From positions 56,689-120,688 of the forward strand of contig JAJZBM010000006.1 of NCBI GenBank assembly GCA_021798915.1: a DNA stretch of 64,000 nucleotides, in the 5' to 3' direction. Shown here piece by piece: positions 8,629-17,753 of the stretch. Under the pieces are notes generated by a model. It saw nothing but the letters and a program-made list of their open reading frames with translations. It was not told the origin of the DNA and ran no database searches. The stretch comes from Pseudomonadota bacterium. GTDB lineage: Bacteria > Pseudomonadota > Alphaproteobacteria > Acetobacterales > Acetobacteraceae. Numbering within the stretch: the stretch's first letter is position 1; each line of letters opens with the position of its first letter. The position numbers and the translations under genes are program-made.

Positions 8629-9705
8629 TTGGCCGCGGTGACAATCAGGAACGTCCGCAAGCTATTCGGACCCGTCGAGGTCTTGCACGCCGTCAATGTC
8701 GACATCGCCGATGGCGAATTCGTCATTCTCGTCGGCCCCTCGGGCTGCGGCAAGACGACCCTGCTCCGGATGATCGCCGGTCTCGAAGACATCAGCGATG
8801 GCGAGATCCTGATCGATGGCCGACGGGTCAACGATATTCCGCCGAAGGCGCGCGATGTCGCCATGGTATTTCAGAACTACGCGCTTTATCCGCATATGAC
8901 GGTGAGCCGGAATATGTCGTTCGCGCTCCGTCTTGCGCATGCCAGCGCGACGGAGATCTCGGCGCGAGTGACGAAGGCAGCGCAGATTCTCGGCCTCGAG
9001 ACACTTCTGGAGCGTTTCCCGCGGCAACTCTCCGGCGGTCAGCGCCAGCGGGTCGCCATGGGGCGGGCGCTGGTACGTGATCCGCAGGTGTTTTTATTCG
9101 ATGAACCGCTCTCCAATCTCGATGCCAAGCTGCGCATGCAGATGCGCGCCGAAATCAAGGAACTTCAGCAACGCCTCAAAACCACTACCGTCTATGTCAC
9201 CCATGATCAGATCGAGGCGATGACGATGGCCGATAAAATCGTCATCATGCGGAGTGGCCATGTCGAGCAACTCGGCTCGCCGCTCGACCTCTATGACCGG
9301 CCGGAAAATCTCTTTGTCGCCGGCTTCCTCGGCTCCCCGGCAATGAATTTCGTCTCAGGCACGGTTGCCGATGGCGCGGTCGTCAGCGCATCGGGCATGC
9401 GCTGGCCACTGCCGGCGGCGCTCGCGGCCGCGAAGGGCATGACCCCGGGCAGGCGCGTCATCTACGGCATCCGTCCGGAGCATCTTCGCCTCGGCGATAA
9501 TGGATTTTCAGCGCGTGTGCTGGTGGTCGAACCGACCGGCTCGGAAACCCAGGTGCTGCTCGATCTCGGCGGCGAGAAGCTGACCGCCGCCTTCCGCGAG
9601 CGCATTCCGGTCGGCGTCGGCGAGGCGCTCCCGGTCAGTATCGACGCTGCCTCGGTGCATGTTTTCGACCCCGAGACGGAGAAGCGGATTTCGCCTGCGG
9701 CGTAG
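8629..9705 (+). CDS. ABC polyol transporter ATPase (SmoK/UgpC/MalK type)
   Basis: 358 residues. Walker A GPSGCGKTT (about residue 38), Q-loop FQNYALYPHMTV, signature LSGGQRQRV, Walker B VFLFDEP and the switch-region YVTHDQIEAMTMADK are all intact. The C-terminal third is a TOBE/MalK-type regulatory domain (GIRPEHLRLG). The start is TTG 8629 with a strong GGAGGGAG Shine-Dalgarno; no better ATG exists before the ATPase core. It is the last gene of the operon and energises the importer encoded at 2695-5753. Confidence 0.92.
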   Translation: MAAVTIRNVRKLFGPVEVLHAVNVDIADGEFVILVGPSGCGKTTLLRMIAGLEDISDGEILIDGRRVNDIPPKARDVAMVFQNYALYPHMTVSRNMSFALRLAHASATEISARVTKAAQILGLETLLERFPRQLSGGQRQRVAMGRALVRDPQVFLFDEPLSNLDAKLRMQMRAEIKELQQRLKTTTVYVTHDQIEAMTMADKIVIMRSGHVEQLGSPLDLYDRPENLFVAGFLGSPAMNFVSGTVADGAVVSASGMRWPLPAALAAAKGMTPGRRVIYGIRPEHLRLGDNGFSARVLVVEPTGSETQVLLDLGGEKLTAAFRERIPVGVGEALPVSIDAASVHVFDPETEKRISPAA

Positions 9706-9729
9706 AATAGGGCTCGCGCGCCAGCAAAG

Positions 9730-10917
9730 TCAGTGAACCGCACCAGACGGCCGGTTCGCGGCAATGCCGCTAATCCCGTGTTCGCATGCGGCCAGCATGG
9801 CGGAGAGTTCCGCGTGGAGCGCATCGTCGCGGAGGGTGGGGAGCAGCGCCCGCAGCGCAGCCGCCACCCGTTCTTGGCCACGATCCAAGCTCGCGCGCCG
9901 CGCCGCGGCGTCCGGACAGGCCATCGCCTTGGCATGGAGCGGGCCGGTATGCGGCGAGGCCACCGCCCCCAGCCGGCCGATCGCCGCGGCGAGCACGCCG
10001 CACCAGCGCACCGCGTCGCGATGGCGCGCGATCATCAGCGGCCGCGACATTCCGGCCTCCACCGCCAGGCCGAGCGCGAGGCGCGCGCCGGCGCGTTCGG
10101 CTTCGAGCAGCGCGTTGAGGCGCGCAACCAACGCGTCTGCGGGCACGAAACCCATGTAGCTATCGGCCATCTCATGGGCGAGGCAGGCCGGCGAGGCGGT
10201 TTCGATGGCCTCCTCATGCGCAGAGGCTGGCATCGACGCGGGCGGCGTTGCAAGACGCGACGTTGCATCGGCGATGATGGCGCCGAGGCGTTCCGCCGCG
10301 TTGGAATCGAGAACCGCACCCTCCGCGCCGAACGCCAGCGCGGTCGCAAGCGCGCCACCATCGGCGATGCCGGCGGCGAGCACCGCGCATTCGGTCCGGT
10401 CGGCGATTTCGGCGATGAGATCGAGGAACGCCTCATCCGACCGGGGCCGGCCATCTTTCCGCCGGCCAGGGGCCAGAATGATGCCCCCCGCCCCGGCCGC
10501 CGCCGCCAGTTTTGCCTCCGCGAGCGACGTCGCGCGCGCGAGGACAACCACTCCCTCGGCACGGCGCCACGACATCAGCCGGGGAAGCAACCCCGCCGGC
10601 AGCGCGAGGACGGGCACGCCCAGCGCGAGAACCGCCGCCACCAGGGCCTCGATCTCAGGGGTTGGGACTGGGACGGCGAGCCCCGCGAGATCGACACCGA
10701 AGCGGCTGACCCCGCGCGCACGAAGCGCCGCGATGCCGGCGCGCAGCGTCTCCGCCGATCGGCCGATACCATCGAGCAAGCCGAACGCCCCGCGCCTCGT
10801 CGCATCCGCGACGCGCGCCACTCCACAAACGTCCTCCGCGCTTCCCGGGCCGGCGAGCAGAACCGGATAGGGGCAGCCGAGCCGCGCGCAGATCGGTTTA
10901 TGCAACGCCCCAATCAT
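9730..10917 (-). CDS. FMN-type TIM-barrel (nitronate monooxygenase-like) fused to a DUF6306-like domain
   Basis: 395 residues. About residues 1-235 look like a nitronate monooxygenase-type barrel (CPYPVLLAGPGSAEDV, LAEAKLAAAAGAGGIIL, AVLAAGIADGGALATALAFGAEGAVLDS). The GGHxG segment that carries the catalytic His in true nitronate monooxygenases is replaced by PGRRKDGR. About residues 250-390 (YMGFVPADALVARLNALLEAERAG, AVRWCGVLAAAIGRLG, DDALHAELSAMLAACE) resemble a helical, ferritin-like DUF6306 domain. I read it as a fusion that has probably lost or changed the monooxygenase chemistry. Start ATG 10917 is the last of three ATGs in a 14-bp tandem repeat. Confidence 0.65.
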   Translation of the reverse strand: MIGALHKPICARLGCPYPVLLAGPGSAEDVCGVARVADATRRGAFGLLDGIGRSAETLRAGIAALRARGVSRFGVDLAGLAVPVPTPEIEALVAAVLALGVPVLALPAGLLPRLMSWRRAEGVVVLARATSLAEAKLAAAAGAGGIILAPGRRKDGRPRSDEAFLDLIAEIADRTECAVLAAGIADGGALATALAFGAEGAVLDSNAAERLGAIIADATSRLATPPASMPASAHEEAIETASPACLAHEMADSYMGFVPADALVARLNALLEAERAGARLALGLAVEAGMSRPLMIARHRDAVRWCGVLAAAIGRLGAVASPHTGPLHAKAMACPDAAARRASLDRGQERVAAALRALLPTLRDDALHAELSAMLAACEHGISGIAANRPSGAVH

Positions 10918-10955
10918 CGCCAGCCTCTCATCGCCAACCTCTCATCGCCAGCCTC
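10914..10955. repeat. 14-bp tandem repeat over the start of the TIM-barrel gene
   Basis: Three copies of TCATCGCCAGCCTC (the middle one has A for G) lie head to tail at 10914-10955. On the minus strand each contains GGCGATGA. Two tiny reading frames, MRGWR then stop (10945-10928 and 10931-10914), overlap each other and the real ATG (10917) by ATGA junctions. Confidence 0.8.
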
Positions 10956-11163
10956 CAGAAAAGGGCAGCCAGGCCCGCTGGATGGGAATTTCGCGTGATC
11001 CTCCCCGCGCGGTCGTCACTTTTCAAGGCCGGAGCGACGACGTTGACGGCGAGAGGTGTGGTGATTAGCCTTCCCGTGTTCGGGAATGACCATCCGCTTG
11101 CCGCACAGCAAGGCAACGTGTTGGCGATAAGCGGCAAAATACTACGCCGGGGAAGGAGGCGCC

Positions 11164-13332
11164 ATGCGCCAGACAACGCAATCCGGCTCGCGCCCGGTTC
11201 GGGCGCGCGGCCGCGCCGTGCTTGGCCTTGCGAGGCTCGGCGTCGCACTCCTCGCCGCCGGACTTTGCGCCCCACCCCCGCAAGCGGCCGAGGCGGAGAC
11301 GCTGTCACCAGCGATTGGCGATGACGATATCGGCGGCGTCGTCAGCGGGCCGCACGGGCCGGAGGCCGGGGTGTGGGTGATTGCCGAAAGCGTCGAATTA
11401 CCGACGCATTTTACCAAGATCGTCGTTACCGATGATCAGGGCCGCTATGTCATTCCCGATCTTCCCGCCGTCGATTACAGCGTGTTCGTGCGCGGCTACG
11501 GGCTGATCGATTCGCCGCGGTTTCGCGCCAAGCCTGGTCAGCATCTGGATCTCCCCGCGATCCCGGCGCCGAATGCGGCGGCCGCCGCGCATTATTATCC
11601 GGCGATCTATTGGTATTCGATGCTGAAAATGCCGCCCGAGAGCGAATTGGGTGGCTCGCGGATCGATTGGCTGCGACAGATGAAAAATATCGGCTGCATA
11701 GGCTGCCACCAGATCGGCCAGGAAGCGACGCGTACCATTCCGGCGCAATTCGGCCAGTTCGCGACTGGCGAGGAAGCCTGGACCCGGCGCCTGCAATCCG
11801 GCCTCGCCGGCGAGGAAATGACACGCCAGGCCGGCAGTTTCGGCGGGGCGCCGCTCAAATATCTTGGCGACTGGACGGACCGCATCGCTCGGGGCGAATT
11901 GCCGAAGAGCAAGCCGCCGCGCCCGCAAGGTGTCGAGCGCAATCTCGTGATCACCACCTGGGCATGGGGCGGGCCACACACCTACGTGCATGATCTCATT
12001 TCCTCTGATGAGCGCAACCCGACCGTCAACGCCCATGGGCGGCTGTTCGGTTCGCCCGAATACAGCAGCGACGACATGGCGATCCTCGACCCGGAGACAA
12101 ACACCGCAACCGCCTTCAAAATGCCGGTGCGCGACCAGGGCATGCCGGAGGTTCCGGGCGTCGGCTTCACCCTCGCACCACTGCAACCCTCCGCGTATTG
12201 GGGCGATGAAAAAATCTGGTCAACACGGACCAACAACCACAACGCGATGATCGATGGCAAAGGCCGGGTCTGGCTGGCGGCGGCGATCCGCGGCACGGAC
12301 AATCCGGCTTACTGCCGCATGGGTTCGGACCTTCCCTCGGCCAAGACATTCCCGCTCGACCATTCGGTGCGGCAGGCGGCGATTCTCGACCCCAAAACCA
12401 TGGCCTACACCTTCGTCGATACATGTTTTTCGACCCATCACCCGCGTTTCGGCTACGATCCGGACAATACGCTCTGGTTCAGCGGCACCGGGCCGGTCGC
12501 CGGCTGGATCGATACCAAAGTCTTCGATGCAACCGGCGATGCCGCCAAGGCGCAAGGCTGGGCGCCGTTCGTGCTCGATACCGCAGGCACCGGCAAACTC
12601 GTCGCCTACACCGAACCCGGAGAACCCGCCGATCCCGCCAAAGATACCCGTCTCGCGCTCGATGGCGCTTCCGGCCCGTACGCTGTGCTGCCGAGCCCGA
12701 CCGATGGCACGATCTGGTATACGATCGGCATATTCGGCGGCCATCCGCCGGCCTTGTTGCGCTTCGATCCGAAAACCAAGCTTTCGGAGGTCTATAATGT
12801 GCCGTTGCCCGGATTTGGCATTCGCGGTGCCGATATCGACAGCAAGGGCGTGGTCTGGGCGTCACTCTCCAGCGGCCATCTCGCGCGTTTCGATCGCGGC
12901 AAATGCACGCACCCGCTCGCCGGACCAAAGGCCACCGGCGATCATTGCCCCGAGGGCTGGTCGTTCTATCAATATCCTGGCCCCGGCTTTGCCGGGATCG
13001 GCGATAACAGCGCCGAAGCCAGCTATTACACCTGGGTCGATCAGCACGACACGCTCGGGCTTGGCAACGATGTTCCGATCTCTACCGGCAATCTCAATGA
13101 TGGCTTCATCGCCTTCAAGGATGGCCAGATGATCATGATCCGCATCCCTTACCCGATGGGTTTCTACGCCAAGGGGCTCGATGGGCGCATCGACGATCCC
13201 AATGCAGGGTGGAAAGGTCGCGGCCTATGGTCGTCCTCCGGCGATCGCGCGCCGTGGCTCAGGGAAAGCGGCAAGGGAAGCACGCCGATGGTCGTCCACG
13301 TCCAGCTTCGCCCGGATCCACTCGCACATTGA
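11164..13332 (+). CDS. secreted carboxypeptidase-regulatory-like / beta-propeller protein with one CxxCH haem motif
   Basis: 722 residues. A long basic N-terminus and hydrophobic stretch (GLARLGVALLAAGLCAP) form a signal peptide. Residues about 55-120 are a carboxypeptidase-regulatory-like beta-sandwich (VWVIAESVELPTHFTKIVVTDDQGRYVIPDLPA). CIGCH at about 178-182 is a c-type haem-binding motif. The rest has repeated Gly/Trp/Asp blades (LDPETNTATAFKMP, GKGRVWLAAAIRG, ILDPKTMAYTFVDTCFSTHHPRFGYD, PSPTDGTIWYTIG) typical of a streptogramin-lyase-type beta-propeller. Strong Shine-Dalgarno AAGGAGG before ATG 11164. Periplasmic or exported redox or lyase role possible; substrate unknown. It stands alone between convergent and divergent neighbours. 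Confidence 0.75.
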   Translation: MRQTTQSGSRPVRARGRAVLGLARLGVALLAAGLCAPPPQAAEAETLSPAIGDDDIGGVVSGPHGPEAGVWVIAESVELPTHFTKIVVTDDQGRYVIPDLPAVDYSVFVRGYGLIDSPRFRAKPGQHLDLPAIPAPNAAAAAHYYPAIYWYSMLKMPPESELGGSRIDWLRQMKNIGCIGCHQIGQEATRTIPAQFGQFATGEEAWTRRLQSGLAGEEMTRQAGSFGGAPLKYLGDWTDRIARGELPKSKPPRPQGVERNLVITTWAWGGPHTYVHDLISSDERNPTVNAHGRLFGSPEYSSDDMAILDPETNTATAFKMPVRDQGMPEVPGVGFTLAPLQPSAYWGDEKIWSTRTNNHNAMIDGKGRVWLAAAIRGTDNPAYCRMGSDLPSAKTFPLDHSVRQAAILDPKTMAYTFVDTCFSTHHPRFGYDPDNTLWFSGTGPVAGWIDTKVFDATGDAAKAQGWAPFVLDTAGTGKLVAYTEPGEPADPAKDTRLALDGASGPYAVLPSPTDGTIWYTIGIFGGHPPALLRFDPKTKLSEVYNVPLPGFGIRGADIDSKGVVWASLSSGHLARFDRGKCTHPLAGPKATGDHCPEGWSFYQYPGPGFAGIGDNSAEASYYTWVDQHDTLGLGNDVPISTGNLNDGFIAFKDGQMIMIRIPYPMGFYAKGLDGRIDDPNAGWKGRGLWSSSGDRAPWLRESGKGSTPMVVHVQLRPDPLAH

Positions 13333-13474
13333 GGCGACCCGGATCCTGAATGGTGATCAGGTGGCGGCACAGCGCTTCGGCACTTCCGCTCAGCCTGCTG
13401 CTGTGACCGTTGAGAGTCTGACGGCGTCAGGCTGACCGCCACCTTCCTACACCACCACCGGGGACACGACCCAG

Positions 13475-14053
13475 CTAGCTTGGCAAGGCCGGCACGCTGC
13501 TTCCCGGCGGCACCGGCACGCCAGCGACGTTCAGCGTCATCGACACAGCGACGTAGTAGCCGGCGGTGCCGATGAGATCGACCACTCCGCGCTCACCGAA
13601 GCGTGCCCGCACGGCCGCGAAGGTCGCCTCCGAAACATTGCGCGTTTTTAGCAATTCATAGACGAAATCATGGACCATCGCCTCGTCCGCGCTCATCCCT
13701 TCGGGGCGGCGGCGATGGGCGATCGCTTCGGCGATGGCGGGCGACAGCCCGGCCTTCATCGCGAGCTGATAATGCGCATACCACTCGAACGCCGCCGACC
13801 AGTCGCGTGCCACCAGCAGGATCGCGATTTCGTTGAGCGCCGGCGGCAGCGAGGTGTGAAACCGCGCATATTCGCCGACTTTCTGGAATCTCGCGGCGAG
13901 ATCGGGGCTTCGCAACCAGGCATTGAACGGGCCGGGCATGCCGCCGCGCGGGCCGGCGACGATTTCTTCGGCGACTTTTTTCTGCTCCGGCGTCCAATCC
14001 GCGGGGTCAATCGGCGGCAGACGTTCGGGGGTATGGTGCGGCGATGTCGTCAT
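13475..14053 (-). CDS. AhpD/carboxymuconolactone-decarboxylase-like protein
   Basis: 192 residues. The central helical segment (PPALNEIAILLVARDWSAAFEWYAHYQLAMKAGLSPAIAEAIAH) is the carboxymuconolactone-decarboxylase/AhpD core. The CxxC redox pair of true AhpD peroxidase partners is absent, so it belongs with the decarboxylase-like or unknown-function members. Single gene transcribed toward the haem-propeller gene, with which it converges. A hairpin of the REP type lies upstream at 14122-14143. Confidence 0.75.
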   Translation of the reverse strand: MTTSPHHTPERLPPIDPADWTPEQKKVAEEIVAGPRGGMPGPFNAWLRSPDLAARFQKVGEYARFHTSLPPALNEIAILLVARDWSAAFEWYAHYQLAMKAGLSPAIAEAIAHRRRPEGMSADEAMVHDFVYELLKTRNVSEATFAAVRARFGERGVVDLIGTAGYYVAVSMTLNVAGVPVPPGSSVPALPS

Positions 14054-14111
14054 AAAACTTCCCTCCCAATGGATTGCAAAACGGATTTCCCGCCTCTCGT
14101 GGTGCCAGAAT

Positions 14112-14143
14112 AAGTTTTTTGGTTCTTTTTTCTAAAAAAGAAC
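14112..14143. terminator. AT-rich hairpin of the REP-like family (trpE terminator side)
   Basis: AAGTTTTTTG (14112-14121) is followed by the perfect inverted repeat GTTCTTTTTT-CT-AAAAAAGAAC (14122-14143). The same AAGTTTTTTG-hairpin layout occurs at 29718-29750. It lies just after the trpE stop on the minus strand, so it can serve as that operon's terminator. Confidence 0.65.
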
Positions 14144-14160
14144 AATTTTCTGTCTTGTGC

Positions 14161-15696
14161 TTACCCTGACCGCGGCCCGCGATCGGCGGCGAAGCGCACC
14201 GCCTCCTCGGCGGCGCGAAACAAGGCGCGGGCCTTCTGGCGCGTCTCCTCATATTCCGCCTCGGGGTTGGAATCGGCGACCACGCCGCATCCGGCCTGGA
14301 CATGCATCACGCCGTCCTTGACCACCGCGGTGCGGAGACCGATGCAGGTGTCCATGGTGCCGTTGGCGGCGAAATAGCCGATACAACCGGCATAGAGGCC
14401 GCGCCGCACCGGCTCCAGTTCGTCGATGATTTCCATCGCCCGCACCTTCGGCGCGCCAGTCAGCGTGCCGGCGGGAAAGCCGCCGACCAGCGCGTCGACC
14501 GCGTCGAGCCCGGGGCGGAGCCTGCCCTGCACGTCTGACATGATGTGCATGACATGGCTGAACCGTTCGATGGAAAAGCTTTCGGTGACACGCACCGAGC
14601 CGATTTCGGCAACCCGGCCGACATCGTTGCGGCCGAGATCGAGCAGCATCAGGTGTTCGGCGCGTTCCTTCGGATCGGCGAGCAGTTCGGCTTCCAACGC
14701 CTGGTCTTCGTCACGGGTCGCGCCACGTCGGCGGGTGCCGGCGAGCGGGCGGATGGTGACGACGCCGTCTCGGAGCCGGACCAGGATTTCCGGGCTGCTG
14801 CCGACCACCGCGAAACCGCCGAAATCGAGAAAGAATAGAAACGGCGCCGGGTTGATGCGCCGGAGCGCGCGATAGAGCGCGAAAGGCGGCAAGGCGAAGG
14901 GGGCCGAGAAGCGCTGACTGGGGACGATCTGGAAGGCATCGCCGGCGAAAATATACTCTTTCGCGCGTTCGACGGCGGCGATGAATTCCGCCTTGGTGAA
15001 GTTGGAACCCGGCTCGGCGATCGGCGGGAGGGAGACCGGCGGCGGTGGGTGCGGCAATGGCCGGTCGAGCGCCGCTTGCGCCGCCACCAGTCGCGCTTGC
15101 GCCGCCGCGAACGCCGCTTCGGCGGTGATGGCGGGATGCGGGTAGGCCGGCGCGACGAGCACCAGCTCGTCTTTCACATTGTCGAAAATGGCGAACAGGG
15201 TTGGGCGGACCAGGATCGAATCCGGCAGATCGAGCGGGTCCGGCTTGGTGGTTGGCAGCTTCTCCATCAGCCGCACCATGTCATAGCCGAGATAGCCGAC
15301 CAGGCCGCCGGCCATCGGCGGCAGGGAATCGGGCACGTCGAGCTGGGTTTCGGCGATGATGGCGCGGAGGCTCTCGAGCGGCGGGCGCGGGTCGGGGGCG
15401 AAAGCGTGCGGAGCGGCGAGGGCGTCGCGGTTGATTGCGGCGTGGCCATCACGGCAGCGCCAGATCAGATCGGGCGCAAGCCCGATGATCGAATAGCGCC
15501 CGCGCGCGGCACCACCCTCGATGCTTTCGAGCAGGAAGGAATTGGCGCGGCCATGGGCGAGTTTGAGAAACGCCGCGACCGGGGTTTCGAGATCGGCGAC
15601 CCCGCGCCAGGACACCAGCGCCCCGCGCCCGCTGGTGTAACAGTCGCGGAAGGCGGTGAACTCCGGGGTCACGTCCGGGGGCGGGTCGGCGGTCAT
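14161..15696 (-). CDS. trpE: anthranilate synthase component I
   Basis: 511 residues, the usual TrpE length. It makes anthranilate from chorismate with ammonia or glutamine supplied by TrpG, the first committed step of tryptophan synthesis. The N-terminal domain carries the Trp-feedback motif LLES; the C-terminal chorismate-binding domain shows DAFQIVPSQRF, GSSPEILVR, IRPLAGTRRRG, ERAEHLMLLDLGRNDVGRV, GTLTGAPKVRAMEIID and QAGCGVVADSNPE. ATG 15696 has AGAGGAAAACAGG upstream. It follows ppiD by 73 bp on the same strand, an arrangement common in alphaproteobacteria. trpG is not in the window. Confidence 0.96.
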   Translation of the reverse strand: MTADPPPDVTPEFTAFRDCYTSGRGALVSWRGVADLETPVAAFLKLAHGRANSFLLESIEGGAARGRYSIIGLAPDLIWRCRDGHAAINRDALAAPHAFAPDPRPPLESLRAIIAETQLDVPDSLPPMAGGLVGYLGYDMVRLMEKLPTTKPDPLDLPDSILVRPTLFAIFDNVKDELVLVAPAYPHPAITAEAAFAAAQARLVAAQAALDRPLPHPPPPVSLPPIAEPGSNFTKAEFIAAVERAKEYIFAGDAFQIVPSQRFSAPFALPPFALYRALRRINPAPFLFFLDFGGFAVVGSSPEILVRLRDGVVTIRPLAGTRRRGATRDEDQALEAELLADPKERAEHLMLLDLGRNDVGRVAEIGSVRVTESFSIERFSHVMHIMSDVQGRLRPGLDAVDALVGGFPAGTLTGAPKVRAMEIIDELEPVRRGLYAGCIGYFAANGTMDTCIGLRTAVVKDGVMHVQAGCGVVADSNPEAEYEETRQKARALFRAAEEAVRFAADRGPRSG

Positions 15697-15730
15697 CCTG
15701 TTTTCCTCTGGCGCCGCGGCGGCGCCGGTT

Positions 15731-15758
15731 CGGGGGGCAAGCTTCGGGGGACAAGCTT
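15731..15758. repeat. 14-bp tandem repeat between ppiD and trpE
   Basis: CGGGGGGCAAGCTT (15731-15744) and CGGGGGACAAGCTT (15745-15758), followed by a third CGGGGG start. The tandem duplication fills most of the 73-bp gap. Confidence 0.7.
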
Positions 15759-15769
15759 CGGGGGCGGGG

Positions 15770-17698
15770 TCAGGGGGAAGCGATCTGGTTCAGCAAAGCT
15801 TGATTGACCTGCGGGTGGGCCGCGCGACGGACGGCGGTGACATAGATCTCCTCGATATCGTCGCCGAGCCGCTTCTCCATCGAGGCACGAATTTTGGTGT
15901 ATTCGGCGGTATCGGTTTTGGGGTCGGGATCATGGATTTCGGCCAGCACCGCGACCATGAAACCATCATCGGTCTCGATCATCGTCGGCTCGCCCTGCTT
16001 CAGGGTGAAAAGCGATGAGAGCAGTGCCGCCGGCACGCCCTCGGCACCGGCAAAGCGCTTCACCGGCGGCAAACGCCGTATCCGGACCCCGGCCTTGAGC
16101 GCCGCATCGGCGAGGCTCTGCCCGCCCTCGACGGCACTCAAAAGCCCGGCCGCGGTGACTTCCTGAGCGTGGCGCCGGGCGGCCTCGATCCAGGCGCGGG
16201 TGACATCGGGCTTGACCTCGGCGAAGGGTTTGACCGCCGGCGGGATGATGTCCTCGACGCTGACCGCGTAATAGGCGCGTGGCGGCGGCGGCCCGTCGGG
16301 CGGGGCGCCGGCATCGGCGGCCGCCTCGACGAGGCGCGGCGGCTCGCCTTTTTTCATCTGGAAGGCAGCGGCCAGCAGCGCCTTGTTCAGCGCCTCGGGG
16401 CCAGGGAGCGGCGCCGGCTTGCCATCCGGCGTCATCCCCTCGGCGTCCAGCGTGCCGGCGATGCCGACCGCGCCGAGATCGCCCGGCACCTCATCGAGCC
16501 CGCCGCTGCCGGCGAGCGCGTCTTCGAGCTTGGTCGCGCGGCCGTCGAGCTGCTCACCCGCCTTCTGCCGCGCGAGTTCGGCGCGCAAACGGTCCTTGAC
16601 CGCATCGAACCCCTCGCTGCTCGGGGCGTTGACCTTGACGACGCGGGCGACATACCAGGCGAGATCAGTCTTGATCGGCCCGGTGATCACCCCCGGCTCG
16701 GCGGCAAAAATCGCCTTGGCGAGTTCGGGCACCGGGATTTGCGAGGGCGTTGCGGTATCGAGGGCAAGCGTCGATTCCCCGGCCTGTTCGGCGGCCTTGG
16801 TCATCTCCGTCCAGTCCGCGCCGGCCCGCCAGGTGATGGCGAGCTTGGCCGCCGCGGCTTCGCTCCGCGCCACCACGACCTCGATCGCGCGGGTTTCCGG
16901 CTTGGAAAACTCCGCCTTGCGCTGATCGAAGACCTGGCGGATCTCGTCATCGGGAACGGTGATCGCTTTGAGGATAGTGTCGGCGGACAGCACCACCGCC
17001 TTGATGCGGCGGTATTCCGGCGCGCTGAAATCCCCGGGATGATTTTCGTAATAGCGGCGGAGCTGCGCCTCGCTCGGCGGCGACGGCGGCGGGGCGGCGT
17101 TGAAGGGCAGTTCCACGGCGTCGGCGGTGCGGGTCTGGTCCTGATAGATCAGCACCGCGCGCAGCAGGGTTTCGGGTGGCGTGACGCCGGCGCGGAGCGC
17201 GCCGAGGATTTCCTGCTCGCGCATGTCGCCGCGCAGCATATCCAAGAAGCGGCCCTCGTCGAGGCCGTTTTTCTGTAGCACCATCTCGAACTGGCGGCGG
17301 TCGAAGCTACCCGCCGGGCCTTGGAAGGCGGGGATCGCGAACACCGCCTGACGCAGCGCGGCATCCGGCACCACGATGTCCATCGCCTTGGCCTTGGCGT
17401 TCATCGCCGCCTGGGTGATCAGGATTTCGATGGTCCGCAGCGCGACCTCGCGGCGCATTTCCGGGGTTGGGGTCGCATTCGCGCCCATTTGCCGCTCGGC
17501 GGCCTGCAACTGGCTCTGGAAGGCGTTGGCGACGGTCGGCGCATCGAGCTTTTGCCCGGCAACCGTCGCCACCGCCGGATCGCCGCCGATCAGCCGCACC
17601 ACATCCCCCACCCCCCAGACCGCGAAAGCGAGCACGAGGAGCAAAAACAGCGCGCGGACGAACCAGGAGTTGAGATGGCCGCGAAAACTGGCAAGCAT
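15770..17698 (-). CDS. ppiD: PpiD-like periplasmic peptidyl-prolyl isomerase / SurA-N domain chaperone
   Basis: 642 residues from ATG 17698, chosen because CTTGGAGGATT lies 8 bp upstream and the protein then begins with a short cytoplasmic tail and one membrane helix (FVRALFLLLVLAFAVWGVGDVVRLI). A SurA-N domain (about 30-190) and parvulin-type domains (from about 230 to the end) follow. Members assist folding of outer-membrane proteins leaving the Sec translocon. The key parvulin residues are diverged, as often in alphaproteobacterial PpiD. Upstream of trpE in a probable two-gene operon. Confidence 0.85.
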   Translation of the reverse strand: MLASFRGHLNSWFVRALFLLLVLAFAVWGVGDVVRLIGGDPAVATVAGQKLDAPTVANAFQSQLQAAERQMGANATPTPEMRREVALRTIEILITQAAMNAKAKAMDIVVPDAALRQAVFAIPAFQGPAGSFDRRQFEMVLQKNGLDEGRFLDMLRGDMREQEILGALRAGVTPPETLLRAVLIYQDQTRTADAVELPFNAAPPPSPPSEAQLRRYYENHPGDFSAPEYRRIKAVVLSADTILKAITVPDDEIRQVFDQRKAEFSKPETRAIEVVVARSEAAAAKLAITWRAGADWTEMTKAAEQAGESTLALDTATPSQIPVPELAKAIFAAEPGVITGPIKTDLAWYVARVVKVNAPSSEGFDAVKDRLRAELARQKAGEQLDGRATKLEDALAGSGGLDEVPGDLGAVGIAGTLDAEGMTPDGKPAPLPGPEALNKALLAAAFQMKKGEPPRLVEAAADAGAPPDGPPPPRAYYAVSVEDIIPPAVKPFAEVKPDVTRAWIEAARRHAQEVTAAGLLSAVEGGQSLADAALKAGVRIRRLPPVKRFAGAEGVPAALLSSLFTLKQGEPTMIETDDGFMVAVLAEIHDPDPKTDTAEYTKIRASMEKRLGDDIEEIYVTAVRRAAHPQVNQALLNQIASP

Positions 17699-17753
17699 AG
17701 ACGAAATCCTCCAAGGAAGGCGGCGCACCATAGGAAAGCCTGGGCATGAAGGC

